Assembly: GCA_902825875.1 (NCBI GenBank)
Contig: CADECP010000050.1
Location: forward strand, 1 to 32,314
Direction: 5' to 3'
DNA from: an uncultured Acidobacteriota bacterium
Lineage (GTDB): Bacteria > Acidobacteriota > Blastocatellia > RBC074
DNA: 32,314 nucleotides
Under the pieces are notes generated by a model, which saw only the letters and a list, made by a program, of their open reading frames with translations, was not told the DNA's origin and made no database searches. The position numbers were made by a program, and so were the translations under genes. Shown piece after piece: positions 24,080 through 32,168 of the stretch; position 1 is the stretch's first letter, and each line of letters starts with the position of its first letter.

Positions 24080-24877
24080 ATGACGTTGACGAAAATGGTG
24101 GACATTCATTGCCACATCCTGCCGGAAACCGATGACGGCGCAGTTTCTCTGGAAGAATCCGTGGCAATGTGTCGAGCGGCGGCGGCAGACGGCATCAAAA
24201 CGATTGTGGCGACGCCGCACATGTTCGATGGAGTCCACACCACGCCTGAACGCGATGCCATCCGGCGAAAGATCGCTGCGGTAATGCAAGCCGCAGACAA
24301 TTGCGTGCAAATCGTTCCCGGCGGCGAAGTCCGCTATAGCTACGAAATTTTTCAGGAAGCCGAAAATCCCGACTCGCGCATCAAGCTGAACGGCACTTCG
24401 TATATGTTGCTGGAATTTCCATTTCAGTCTATTCCGCCGAACATAGAAATGACGATCTTCCAGATTCTGAATGCAGGCATCACGCCGGTTATCGCTCATC
24501 CCGAACGCAACAAACGCATCCAGCAAAATCCGAAAATCATCGCCGACCTTGTCGAACGCGGAGCCTTCGCGCAGGTTGATGCGGGAAGTTTGACCAAAAG
24601 CTTTGGGCCGGAATCGTATCAATCGGCGAAAAAAATTCTGGAAGCCGGACTGGCCCATTTCATCGCCACCGACGCGCATCATCAGGAGCGTCGTCGTCCG
24701 ATTTTGTCCGCAGCAGTTGCCATTGCAGCAGAACTGGTCGGCGAAGATTACGCGCGAGCAATGGTCGAAGATAACCCCGAAGCATTGATTCACGACCGAG
24801 CGATTCCCTTTCAGCCCGATGTAGATATGGATGCGTTGCTCGGTCGTAAAAAAAGCTGGTTCGCTTTTTGGAAATAA
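24080..24877 (+). CDS. CpsB/YwqE-like PHP-family phosphatase
   Basis: The 265-residue protein starts at the ATG after AAGGAAG; an upstream GTG at 24056 is in frame but adds only a few codons. Metal-binding motifs of the PHP fold are clear: DIHCHILPETDDGA near the start, ATPHMFDG, GGEVRY, VIAHPERN and FIATDAHH. CpsB proteins are manganese-dependent tyrosine phosphatases controlling capsule or exopolysaccharide export, acting on the tail of a BY-kinase. No kinase or polysaccharide genes adjoin here, so its partner must be elsewhere. It is followed after 67 nt by the M16 peptidase gene; that gap contains a short GTACCGC repeat fragment, so cotranscription is uncertain. Confidence 0.92.
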   Translation: MTLTKMVDIHCHILPETDDGAVSLEESVAMCRAAAADGIKTIVATPHMFDGVHTTPERDAIRRKIAAVMQAADNCVQIVPGGEVRYSYEIFQEAENPDSRIKLNGTSYMLLEFPFQSIPPNIEMTIFQILNAGITPVIAHPERNKRIQQNPKIIADLVERGAFAQVDAGSLTKSFGPESYQSAKKILEAGLAHFIATDAHHQERRRPILSAAVAIAAELVGEDYARAMVEDNPEALIHDRAIPFQPDVDMDALLGRKKSWFAFWK

Positions 24878-24944
24878 CCTTTTCGGATCAGTACCGCACC
24901 CGTCTGGGAGCGCAAGACTGATTCTTAACCGGAGAATTTGATTC

Positions 24945-26459
24945 GTGACTATCAAACTTCGTTTTGCCGTCAGAACAGCCACCGTCAGCGCGACTGTGTT
25001 GGCTTTGCTGCTGAGTATTTCGCTTCGTTCGACTGGCGTTTCCGCCAAACCACAATGGCAACTGCTGACGCTGAAAAACGGCATGGACATCATCGTCATC
25101 GAAAACCGTTCGGTGCCTTTGGTGACGGTCGAAGTCGCTGTCAAAAACGGCGCTTACACCGAACCGCCGGAATACAACGGCCTGTCGCATCTGTTCGAGC
25201 ACATGTTTTTCAAATCGAACGAAAAGTCGAAAGCTGAAGGTTATCACGACCGCGCGTCGGAACTCGGCATGCTCAGCAACGCACAGACGCAATACGAAGT
25301 CGTCAATTACTACACCACCAGCATCAATTACGGATTGCGCGAAGCGATGGTTTTGATGCGCGATGCGCTGCGCTATCCGCTGTTCGACAAACAGGAACTC
25401 GATCAGGAAATTCAGGTCGTCATTGACGAACTGAACCAGCATCGCTCAAACCCGTTCCATTACCTGTTTGAAGCGACAGACGCGCGGCTCTGGTACAAAT
25501 ATCCTTCGCGCAAACGTCCTGGCGGCGATCCTGAAACCGTCGCCAAAGCCACGCCCGAAATGATGCGCGTCATTCAAAAGAAGTTTTACATCCCGAACAA
25601 TTCGGCGCTGGTCGTGGCCGGTGATGTCAGCGCGCAGGAAGTCTTCAAACTCGCCACAGAGATTTTTGGCGATTGGCCGCGCGGCGAAGACCCGTTCATC
25701 AAAGACCCCATTCCCCGCCACCCGGCGCTGCCCAAGGACGAAGCCGTCATCGTCAATCAACCGGTCAACGCGGCAACAATTCAGATTTCGTGGCACGGGC
25801 CTTCGACCGATCTCGATGCTCCGGCGACTTATGCCGCGGATGTGTTTTCGTTCATCCTGCGACAACCTGATTCCAAGTTTTCGCGCGCGTTAGTGGATTC
25901 TGGCCTGACGACCGGAGCCGGACTCGGCTACCTGACGCAAAAGAACGTCGGGCCGATTCAGTTCACGGCGCAAACTTCGGCGGAAAAACTGAAAGAATCG
26001 TTGAAAGCCATCAACGAAGAACTGGCCAAATTCGATTCCGATGCGTACTACTCCGACGAAGAATTGACCAACGCAAAGACTTTGCTGGACGTAGACGAAA
26101 TTTACGACCGCGAGAAACCTTCGCAGTACGCGCACACGCTGAGTTTCTGGTGGGCGAGTTCCGGGCTGGATTATTTTTCCGGATACGGCGAAAACCTGAA
26201 CAAAACTACGCGCGAAGACATCAAGCGATACGTTCGCAAATACATCAAAAACAAACCGCGCGTGGTTTCCGTGCTGATTTCCGACGCCGATCAAAAGCGA
26301 ATCGGCCTGACTGAGCAAGATTTACTGGCCCGGCTCGATCCGGTTGGCGCGACCGCCGCCGAAGCCAAACCTGCGCCCAAAGCTCCAACGGCGAAAGGCA
26401 CTAAAGGCAAAAGCGCGGCGTCCAAAAAGCCTGTCACCAAGTCAAAGGTGAAACCGTAA
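24945..26459 (+). CDS. Secreted M16 zinc peptidase (active subunit)
   Basis: The 504-residue protein starts at a GTG preceded by GGAG and has a signal peptide (about 1-34). The inverted zinc motif HxxEH is present as HLFEHMFF (about 79-86), and the distal Glu ligand lies in VVIDELNQH about 75 residues on. The C-terminal M16 half follows (about 230-455). The last 50 residues are Ala/Lys/Pro-rich (APTAKGTKGKSAASKKP), a basic disordered tail unusual for the family. M16 enzymes degrade or process peptides. In bacteria, two adjacent M16 proteins often pair, one catalytic and one inactive; the next gene is the inactive partner. It is probably periplasmic. Confidence 0.94.
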   Translation: MTIKLRFAVRTATVSATVLALLLSISLRSTGVSAKPQWQLLTLKNGMDIIVIENRSVPLVTVEVAVKNGAYTEPPEYNGLSHLFEHMFFKSNEKSKAEGYHDRASELGMLSNAQTQYEVVNYYTTSINYGLREAMVLMRDALRYPLFDKQELDQEIQVVIDELNQHRSNPFHYLFEATDARLWYKYPSRKRPGGDPETVAKATPEMMRVIQKKFYIPNNSALVVAGDVSAQEVFKLATEIFGDWPRGEDPFIKDPIPRHPALPKDEAVIVNQPVNAATIQISWHGPSTDLDAPATYAADVFSFILRQPDSKFSRALVDSGLTTGAGLGYLTQKNVGPIQFTAQTSAEKLKESLKAINEELAKFDSDAYYSDEELTNAKTLLDVDEIYDREKPSQYAHTLSFWWASSGLDYFSGYGENLNKTTREDIKRYVRKYIKNKPRVVSVLISDADQKRIGLTEQDLLARLDPVGATAAEAKPAPKAPTAKGTKGKSAASKKPVTKSKVKP

Positions 26460-26464
26460 CGCAG

Positions 26465-26531
26465 TTTGGTACGCTCGCGCCCCCGTGAGCAAATTTCCGG
26501 CAAGAGGCTTGCCCGCGAGGGCGTACCCAAT
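26465..26531. repeat. GGTACGC palindrome with inner GGCAAG hairpin
   Basis: The outer arms read TTTGGTACGCTCGCGC at 26465-26480 and the reverse complement of CCGCGAGGGCGTACCCAA at about 26514-26531, with a small gap. Within it, 26499-26513 is a perfect hairpin GGCAAG-AGG-CTTGCC. It fills the junction between the two M16 genes and may modulate their relative expression. Confidence 0.75.
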
Positions 26532-26564
26532 TTGAACCAACCACTTGTTGAACCAAAACAGAAG

Positions 26565-27911
26565 ATGAAGACAAACACTTTTTTTGCCAGTTTTCGCCTG
26601 CGGCTGCTGTGCGCCGCGCTGTTCCTGTTGGCAACCAACGCCGCAGCGTTTGCTCAAGCGCCAGCGTCAACCGATTCAACATCAGACTTTCTGATCGCCA
26701 ACGGCTTGAAAACCATTCATCGCCGAGTCAGCGGCAACGAAGTCGTCGCCGTGCAAATTTACTTTCGCGGCGGAACTCGCAACATCAATGAAAAGAACGC
26801 CGGGATCGAAACGCTGCTGTTTGAAGTCGCCACACAAGGAACCAAAAATTTCAGCAAGAGCCAGATCAACCGCGAACTGGCGCGAATGGGAACCGTCATT
26901 GATTCGGCCAGCGGTTACGATTTCAGCGTGATAGCCATGCGCTGCGTGCGAAAGAATTTCGACAAGTCGTGGGACTTGCTGGCCGACATGATTTTGAATC
27001 CGCTGTTTGATGAAAAAGAAGTCGCGTTAGTCAAAGACCAAATGCTCAGCGGATTGCGCCAGCAGGACGACCAGCCCGAAGCTTCCGTCGCCATTTTGAG
27101 CAACAAACTGCTCTTCGCTTCGCACCCGTATTTCAACTCGCCGGACGGCACGATTGAATCGGTCACAGCGCTGACCTCTGCCGACCTGAAAGCGCATCAC
27201 GCCAAAATTCTGGGCGCAGGGCGAATGGTCGCCGTGGTCGTCGGCAACATCACGCTGCCGGAAATCAAACAGAAGATCGAAACCAGTTTCGGCAAATTGC
27301 CCAAAGGCGATTTCAAAAACGAAGTCGTTCAAACCTTTGCCAAAGCTTCGACGCCGGAATTTCAAGTCATCAAACGTCCGGTGGCGACCAATTACATTCG
27401 CGCCACGTTTGCCGCTCCGCCGCTGGATCATCCAGATTACCCGGCGTTTTACATCGCTTCGGACATCCTCAGTCAGTTGTTTTTCCAGGAAGTCCGCGTT
27501 CGCCGAAATCTGAGTTACGGCGCAGACGCCACGCTGCTGTCGAATCGAGCGAACTCCGGTTTCCTGTCCGTCACCACGCCGAAACCGAACGAAACGATTC
27601 GTGTGATGTTCGACCAGATTGATTTTTTGCAGCGACAGGTGATTCGTGAAGAAGGTTTGAATTCCATCGTCAGCGGTTTTTTGACCAAGTATTACACCAA
27701 GCTGGAAACCAACGACGCTCAAGCCGCTCGGCTGGCTGAATACGAATTGCTCGGCGGAGATTGGCGACGCTTGCTGACGTGGATTGATGCCGTCAACAAG
27801 GTCAAACCGACCGACATCAATCGCGTTTGCCGAACGTACCTGAAAAACTTCCACTTCGCCGTGGCTGGCGATCCGCTCCAGTTTGACCGGGATTTGTTTT
27901 TAAGCCGTTAA
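26565..27911 (+). CDS. Secreted M16 peptidase-like protein (inactive subunit)
   Basis: I place the start at ATG 26565, giving 448 residues with signal peptide MKTNTFFASFRLRLLCAALF and cleavage after about AFAQ. The upstream in-frame codons lie within the palindrome and are not needed. The M16 fold is recognisable (NGLKTIHRRVSGNEVVAVQI, HAKILGAGRMVAVVVGNIT, RRNLSYGADATL). At the zinc site the HxxEH motif is replaced by ETLLFEVAT, so catalytic residues are missing. Such subunits pair with an active M16 partner, here the preceding gene, to form the substrate chamber. The ribosome binding site is weak (ACAGAAG). Confidence 0.92.
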   Translation: MKTNTFFASFRLRLLCAALFLLATNAAAFAQAPASTDSTSDFLIANGLKTIHRRVSGNEVVAVQIYFRGGTRNINEKNAGIETLLFEVATQGTKNFSKSQINRELARMGTVIDSASGYDFSVIAMRCVRKNFDKSWDLLADMILNPLFDEKEVALVKDQMLSGLRQQDDQPEASVAILSNKLLFASHPYFNSPDGTIESVTALTSADLKAHHAKILGAGRMVAVVVGNITLPEIKQKIETSFGKLPKGDFKNEVVQTFAKASTPEFQVIKRPVATNYIRATFAAPPLDHPDYPAFYIASDILSQLFFQEVRVRRNLSYGADATLLSNRANSGFLSVTTPKPNETIRVMFDQIDFLQRQVIREEGLNSIVSGFLTKYYTKLETNDAQAARLAEYELLGGDWRRLLTWIDAVNKVKPTDINRVCRTYLKNFHFAVAGDPLQFDRDLFLSR

Positions 27912-27950
27912 TACATCTCGTTTGCTCAAAAACGTGTGTTCACAGAAATC

Positions 27951-27974
27951 AGGGCAAGCTCGGCAGCTTGCCCT
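27951..27974. repeat. Perfect short hairpin AGGGCAAGCT-CGGC-AGCTTGCCCT
   Basis: Two perfect 10-nt arms with a 4-nt loop are followed by ACCTTTT. It could end transcription of the M16 pair. However, it resembles the other intergenic repeats and sits just before the ribosome binding site of the LolA-like gene, so its role is open. Confidence 0.8.
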
Positions 27975-27993
27975 ACCTTTTAGGAGAAAGTGA

Positions 27994-28791
27994 ATGATGA
28001 CAAAAGTTGGTCGCATTTTGACGACCTGCCTAAGCATAACGATGTTGATGGCCATCAGCGCCTTGAGCATTCAGGCACAGGATGCACGCAAAATTATGGA
28101 TGCCGTGTACAAGCAGGACACCAGCCGCGACACCACCTGGCGCGCGCGAATGGACACTTACGACAAAAAAGGAACCGCTCGCAGCAAGAAATTCACGATG
28201 CGAAAACTCGGTGGATTGGGCAATAGCAAAACGCTGGTTCGTTTTACCGACCCGGCGGAAGTCCGCGGCGTAGGTTTGCTTTCGCTCAATCAAGGCGGGC
28301 AAGCCGACCGCCAATGGCTTTACACTCCGGCAATTCAGCGCGTTCGCCGCATTGCTGCTCAGGAACGGCGACAACGTTTTCTCGGCACGGATTTCACCAA
28401 CGAAGATATGGCCGAACGAGTGCTGGACGATTACACATACAAGATGCTCGGCGAAGGTGAAGTTGTTGATGGGCGCAAAACCTACAAGATCGAAGGCCGC
28501 CCGGTTTCCGCCGACAAATCGCAATATGCCTACGTTTACATCTGGGTTCCGGTGGATGTTCCTTACTCCGTGTTGGTGGAAATGTACGACAAAAACGGCC
28601 AGCGGCTGCGAGTTTTGAAGGCTAGCGATCTGGTGAAAATCTCCAACATCTGGGTCGCCAAACGCATTGAGATGAGTTCGCCAACCGAAGGAACCAAAAC
28701 CGTGTTGCTGGTGGATGAAATCAAGTTCAACACCGGCTTGAAAGAAGATTCGTTCACCCAGCAAGCTCTGGAAAAACCTGACACCTTTTGA
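27994..28791 (+). CDS. LolA-like outer-membrane lipoprotein-sorting protein
   Basis: The 265-residue protein has a signal peptide (about 1-29, ending SIQAQ) and an AGGAGAAAG ribosome binding site. The sequence matches the LolA-like family often named outer membrane lipoprotein-sorting protein: FTDPAEVRGVGLLSL, RQWLYTPAIQRVRRI, FLGTDFTNEDMAER and a C-terminal block with AKRIEMSSPTEGTKT. These fold as an open beta-barrel with a hydrophobic groove, in the periplasm. They commonly accompany RND-type lipid or hopanoid exporters, but none is adjacent here, so the cargo is unknown. It ends three nt before a long palindrome. Confidence 0.92.
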   Translation: MMTKVGRILTTCLSITMLMAISALSIQAQDARKIMDAVYKQDTSRDTTWRARMDTYDKKGTARSKKFTMRKLGGLGNSKTLVRFTDPAEVRGVGLLSLNQGGQADRQWLYTPAIQRVRRIAAQERRQRFLGTDFTNEDMAERVLDDYTYKMLGEGEVVDGRKTYKIEGRPVSADKSQYAYVYIWVPVDVPYSVLVEMYDKNGQRLRVLKASDLVKISNIWVAKRIEMSSPTEGTKTVLLVDEIKFNTGLKEDSFTQQALEKPDTF

Positions 28792-28793
28792 TT

Positions 28794-28879
28794 TCTCAAC
28801 GCAGAGGCGCAAAGAAGCAAAGGCGCAGGGGCCCGAAAAAAACTTTGCGACGTTGCTTCCTGGCGTCTTTGCGTTGAGA
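28794..28879. repeat. CTCAACGCAGAGGCGCAAAG palindrome
   Basis: The arm 28794-28825 matches the reverse complement of 28848-28879 at 26 of 32 positions. The arms are built of GCAAAG/GCAGAGG-like words. It starts right after the LolA-like stop codon and ends 14 nt before the PhyH start, filling the whole junction. Confidence 0.9.
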
Positions 28880-28893
28880 GTTTCGGATTTAGC

Positions 28894-29754
28894 ATGCCAG
28901 TTCCCAACCAAATCAGTTTCGACACTGAGGTCAAGCCGCACGCGGCTGACCTGTATGATTACGCCGCCGTCGCCGAAACGATTGACGGCCTGGATTCCAT
29001 TACCGAAGCCGACATTGCGCGGTATCACGAACAAGGCTTTATCGCCGTTCGCAATGCGTTTTCCCCCAAAGAAATTCAATCGGGACTGGACGGCTTGGCG
29101 GATTTGATCGCCGGGCGAGTGCCGGAGTTTCAAAACATCCAATTCACCGCCGAAGTCCGCGACCGGCTGGACAGTTTGAGTTTTGAAGAACGAATGGATT
29201 CAGTTCGACGGCTGCTGTACTTCGTTGATTACGAAGCGCGAACGAAAGCCATTGCCAATTATCCCAAGCTTCTGGCTGTCGTCAGCCGTTTGCTTGAAAC
29301 AGAAGCGACGATGTTTCAAGACATGGCTTTGATCAAACCTCCGAATGGCCGCGAAAAACCCTGGCATCAGGATCACGCTTATTTTGAGTTGACGCCGCAA
29401 ACCAAAGTCGTAGGCGTTTGGATTGCGCTCGATCCGGCTGGAATCGAAAACGGCTGCATGCGCGTGATGCCAGGTTGGCATCGTGATCGCAAGTATCATC
29501 ACTTCCAGATTCGTGATTTGCAGATTTGCGATTCTGAAATGGAAGGTCTGCAAGCCAACCGCGTCGCCGTGCCGCTGGAACCGGGCGGTTGTCTGATTTT
29601 CGACAGCTACATTCCACACGGCACGCCCAGCAATTTCACCGCGTCACGCCGCCGAGCTTTGCAGTTTCACTACGCTGCGGTCGGCGCGCAAAAAATCACC
29701 GCCGAAGAGCGCGTCGCCTTCTGGGGCGGCGAAGCCAACAACATTGCTTGCTGA
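28894..29754 (+). CDS. Phytanoyl-CoA dioxygenase (PhyH) family protein
   Basis: The 286-residue cytoplasmic protein has the Fe(II)/2-oxoglutarate oxygenase facial triad: His158 and Asp160 in PWHQDHAYF, and His242 in SYIPHGTPSN. Arg in the following SRRRALQFHY would hold 2-oxoglutarate. PhyH family enzymes hydroxylate lipids, amino acids or natural products; this substrate is unknown. No Shine-Dalgarno box is evident before the ATG, and the palindrome just upstream may affect expression. The next gene, a TIM-barrel isomerase, follows after 42 nt, and a sulfatase follows that, suggesting a small catabolic unit for an organic compound. Confidence 0.92.
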   Translation: MPVPNQISFDTEVKPHAADLYDYAAVAETIDGLDSITEADIARYHEQGFIAVRNAFSPKEIQSGLDGLADLIAGRVPEFQNIQFTAEVRDRLDSLSFEERMDSVRRLLYFVDYEARTKAIANYPKLLAVVSRLLETEATMFQDMALIKPPNGREKPWHQDHAYFELTPQTKVVGVWIALDPAGIENGCMRVMPGWHRDRKYHHFQIRDLQICDSEMEGLQANRVAVPLEPGGCLIFDSYIPHGTPSNFTASRRRALQFHYAAVGAQKITAEERVAFWGGEANNIAC

Positions 29755-29796
29755 GTCTGTACCGCGACCGGTAGTAAGCGGGTAAGGATCAAACCA

Positions 29797-30618
29797 ATGA
29801 AGCTGAAACTCGTTAAAAGTCTGTGGGGAATGGAAGGCACGCTGGCCGAAAAAGTTCGCCGCATCGCCGAAGCCGGTTACGTCGCCATCGAAGCGCAAGT
29901 GCTGCCTGACAATCAACTGCCGGAATTTCTGAGCTTGTTGAAAACGCACAAACTGGAATTTGTGGCGATGGTGATTACCGACGGCGCGACTCCGGCAGAT
30001 CATTTCACTTCGTTTCGCACGAAGATCGAAAAAGCGCGCAGCGTCGAACCTTTGCAAATCACGGTTCACGGCGGAAAAGATTGGTGGCCGTTTGAATTGC
30101 AGAAAGAATTTTTCGCCGAAGCATTGGAAATCGAACGTCGCATAGGTTTACCTGTCAATCACGAAAATCATCGCGGTCGCCCGATGTTCACGCCCGCGGC
30201 GACGGCTCGATTGCTGACGGAATTTCCTGAGCTATACATTAACGCCGACTTCAGCCACTTCGCCAACGTTTGCGAAAGTTTGTTGGAAGACCAAAAAGAA
30301 GCGATGGCTTTGTGCATTTCACGCGCTCGGCACTTGCACGGGCGCATCGGCCACGAAGAAGGCCCGCAGGTCAACGACCCGCGCGCGCCGGAATGGGCTG
30401 CTCAAGTCGCCGCTCACTTCGGCTGGTGGGATGAAATCGTCCGCGCTCGACTGAAAGCCGGAGCGGAATACTTTACCTTTAACCCGGAATTTGGCCCGCC
30501 GACTTATATGCCTACGTTGCCGTTTACGCGCCAGCCGGTCGCTGATTTGTGGGACGTGTGTTTGTGGACGGCCAAACAATTTGAAACGCGATTCAACGAG
30601 TTGATTGAAGCGCGTTGA
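29797..30618 (+). CDS. Sugar phosphate isomerase/epimerase-like TIM barrel protein
   Basis: The 273-residue protein belongs to the xylose isomerase-like TIM-barrel superfamily. Metal-binding residues expected in this fold are visible: Glu/His in VNHENHRGR, Asp/His in NADFSHF, His in RHLHGRIGH and Glu in FNPEFGPP. The usual action is interconversion of keto and aldo sugars or related cyclitols using a divalent metal. The substrate is unknown. AAGGA lies about eight nt upstream of the ATG. It lies between the PhyH gene and the sulfatase gene, all on the same strand with short gaps (42 and 21 nt). Confidence 0.9.
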   Translation: MKLKLVKSLWGMEGTLAEKVRRIAEAGYVAIEAQVLPDNQLPEFLSLLKTHKLEFVAMVITDGATPADHFTSFRTKIEKARSVEPLQITVHGGKDWWPFELQKEFFAEALEIERRIGLPVNHENHRGRPMFTPAATARLLTEFPELYINADFSHFANVCESLLEDQKEAMALCISRARHLHGRIGHEEGPQVNDPRAPEWAAQVAAHFGWWDEIVRARLKAGAEYFTFNPEFGPPTYMPTLPFTRQPVADLWDVCLWTAKQFETRFNELIEAR

Positions 30619-30639
30619 CCATTTACGGAGATCGAAAAG

Positions 30640-32097
30640 ATGAAAAAGCTCGCCATAATTTTGATCCTGGCTCTGATCGGATTGTTCTTTGTTTCTATTC
30701 AATCAAGCGATGCTCAGCGATTGCCGAACATAGTTTTCATTCTGGCGGACGATCTTGGTTACGGAGATTTGGGCAGTTACAGCCAGCAGAAAATTCGCAC
30801 GCCGCATTTGGATCAAATGGCGAAAGAAGGCATGCGCTTCACTCAGTTTTACGCGGGTTCGCCGGTGTGCGCGCCTTCGCGGTGTGTGTTGTTGACCGGA
30901 AAACACGGCGGTCACGCTTTCATTCGTGACAACAAGGAAGTTCGCCCCGAAGGTCAATGGCCGATTCCTGCCAGCGAAGTGACGATTGCCGAAGTGTTGA
31001 AAACTCGCGGTTACGCGACCGGAGCGTTTGGCAAATGGGGCTTGGGTTTTGTCGGCAGCACGGGCGATCCAAATCGGCAAGGTTTCGATTTGTTTTACGG
31101 CTACAACTGTCAGCGCGAAGCTCACAACTTTTATCCTGACCATCTTTGGCGAAACGAAAAGCGCGTGCAACTTGAAGGCAATGACCGTGGTTTGACAGGC
31201 AAGCATTACTCGCACGATTTGATCGAAGCCGAAGCGTTGAACTTCATCCGCGACAACAAAGACAAACCGTTTTTCGCTTACGTGCCGTTCACGATTCCGC
31301 ATCTGGCGTTGCAGGTCCCCGAAGATTCGCTGGCTGAGTATTTGGGCAAATGGGACGATCCACCTTACGACGGCAAGAACGGTTATTTGCCGCACCCTCA
31401 CCCGCGAGCGGCTTATGCGGCGATGGTCACGCGAATGGATCGCAGCGTGGGGCGAATTTTCGCGTTGCTGAAAGAACTCAAACTGGACGACAACACGCTT
31501 GTCATTTTCACCAGTGACAACGGCGGAGCTTTCGGAACTGTGACGAAAGAGAGCGAGTTCCTGCCGGGCAGAATGGGCGGAACGGATTATGTGTTTTTCG
31601 GTTCGACCGGAAAATCGCGCGCGTTCAAAGGCAGCATTTACGAAGGCGGCATTCGCACTCCGTTCATCGCTCGTTGGCCGGGCAAAATCAAAGCCGGTTC
31701 GATCAGCAATCTGCCAGCCGTGTTTTATGACGTGATGCCAACGCTGGCTGAAATTGCCGGAGCTTCGACGCCGAAAGAAAGCGACGGCATCAGCTTTCTT
31801 CCAACGCTGATCGGCAAAGGCAAACAGCGTCGCCACGAATTTCTGTTTTGGGATTTCGGCGGATATGGCGGTCAACAAGCAGTGCGACTCGGCGCCTGGA
31901 AAGGCTTGCGGCGAAACCTGCATCGCGGAAATACAAAGCTGGAACTGTACAACCTTGCCGCCGATCCGGGTGAGCAGAACAACCTGGCTGACAAACATCC
32001 TCAGATCGTGAAACGCATTGAAAAGATTTTGGCCGAACAACATCAGCCATCGGCAGACTTCCCGATCAAGGTGTTGGACAGTCCCGCCAAACCATAA
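30640..32097 (+). CDS. Secreted type I arylsulfatase
   Basis: The 485-residue protein has a signal peptide (about 1-26) and a GGAG box ten nt before the ATG. The sulfatase signature is CAPSR at 77-81, where Cys77 is converted to formylglycine. Asp37/Asp38 (FILADDLGYGDLG) and the Asp/Asn in FTSDNGG bind calcium, and GKWGLG is the second signature. It hydrolyses sulfate esters in the periplasm or outside the cell, for example on sulfated glycans. Maturation needs a formylglycine-generating enzyme. The only FGE-like domain in this window is the DGR target, which lacks the catalytic cysteines, so the true maturase lies elsewhere. It is the last gene of the plus-strand run and ends before a terminator shared with the opposing gene. 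Confidence 0.95.
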   Translation: MKKLAIILILALIGLFFVSIQSSDAQRLPNIVFILADDLGYGDLGSYSQQKIRTPHLDQMAKEGMRFTQFYAGSPVCAPSRCVLLTGKHGGHAFIRDNKEVRPEGQWPIPASEVTIAEVLKTRGYATGAFGKWGLGFVGSTGDPNRQGFDLFYGYNCQREAHNFYPDHLWRNEKRVQLEGNDRGLTGKHYSHDLIEAEALNFIRDNKDKPFFAYVPFTIPHLALQVPEDSLAEYLGKWDDPPYDGKNGYLPHPHPRAAYAAMVTRMDRSVGRIFALLKELKLDDNTLVIFTSDNGGAFGTVTKESEFLPGRMGGTDYVFFGSTGKSRAFKGSIYEGGIRTPFIARWPGKIKAGSISNLPAVFYDVMPTLAEIAGASTPKESDGISFLPTLIGKGKQRRHEFLFWDFGGYGGQQAVRLGAWKGLRRNLHRGNTKLELYNLAADPGEQNNLADKHPQIVKRIEKILAEQHQPSADFPIKVLDSPAKP

Positions 32098-32108
32098 CCC
32101 AAAAACAA

Positions 32109-32144
32109 CAACGGCGAGGCCGGATTATTCCAACCTCGCCGTTG
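32109..32144. terminator. Intergenic terminator hairpin between convergent genes
   Basis: Perfect 11-nt arms CAACGGCGAGG (32109-32119) and CCTCGCCGTTG (32134-32144) enclose a 14-nt loop. On the minus strand the stem is followed by TTGTTTTTGGG, making a classical Rho-independent terminator for the YHS gene. It probably also stops the sulfatase transcript. Confidence 0.85.
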
Positions 32145-32168
32145 AAGAAAACTGCTCAGCCCTTCAGC

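Noticed and set aside
24889..24918. GTACCGC...GGGAGCGC fragment as a promoter or repeat, similar to 29758-29783
   Set aside because: The two stretches share only short words and form no clear palindrome, so I could not support a feature.
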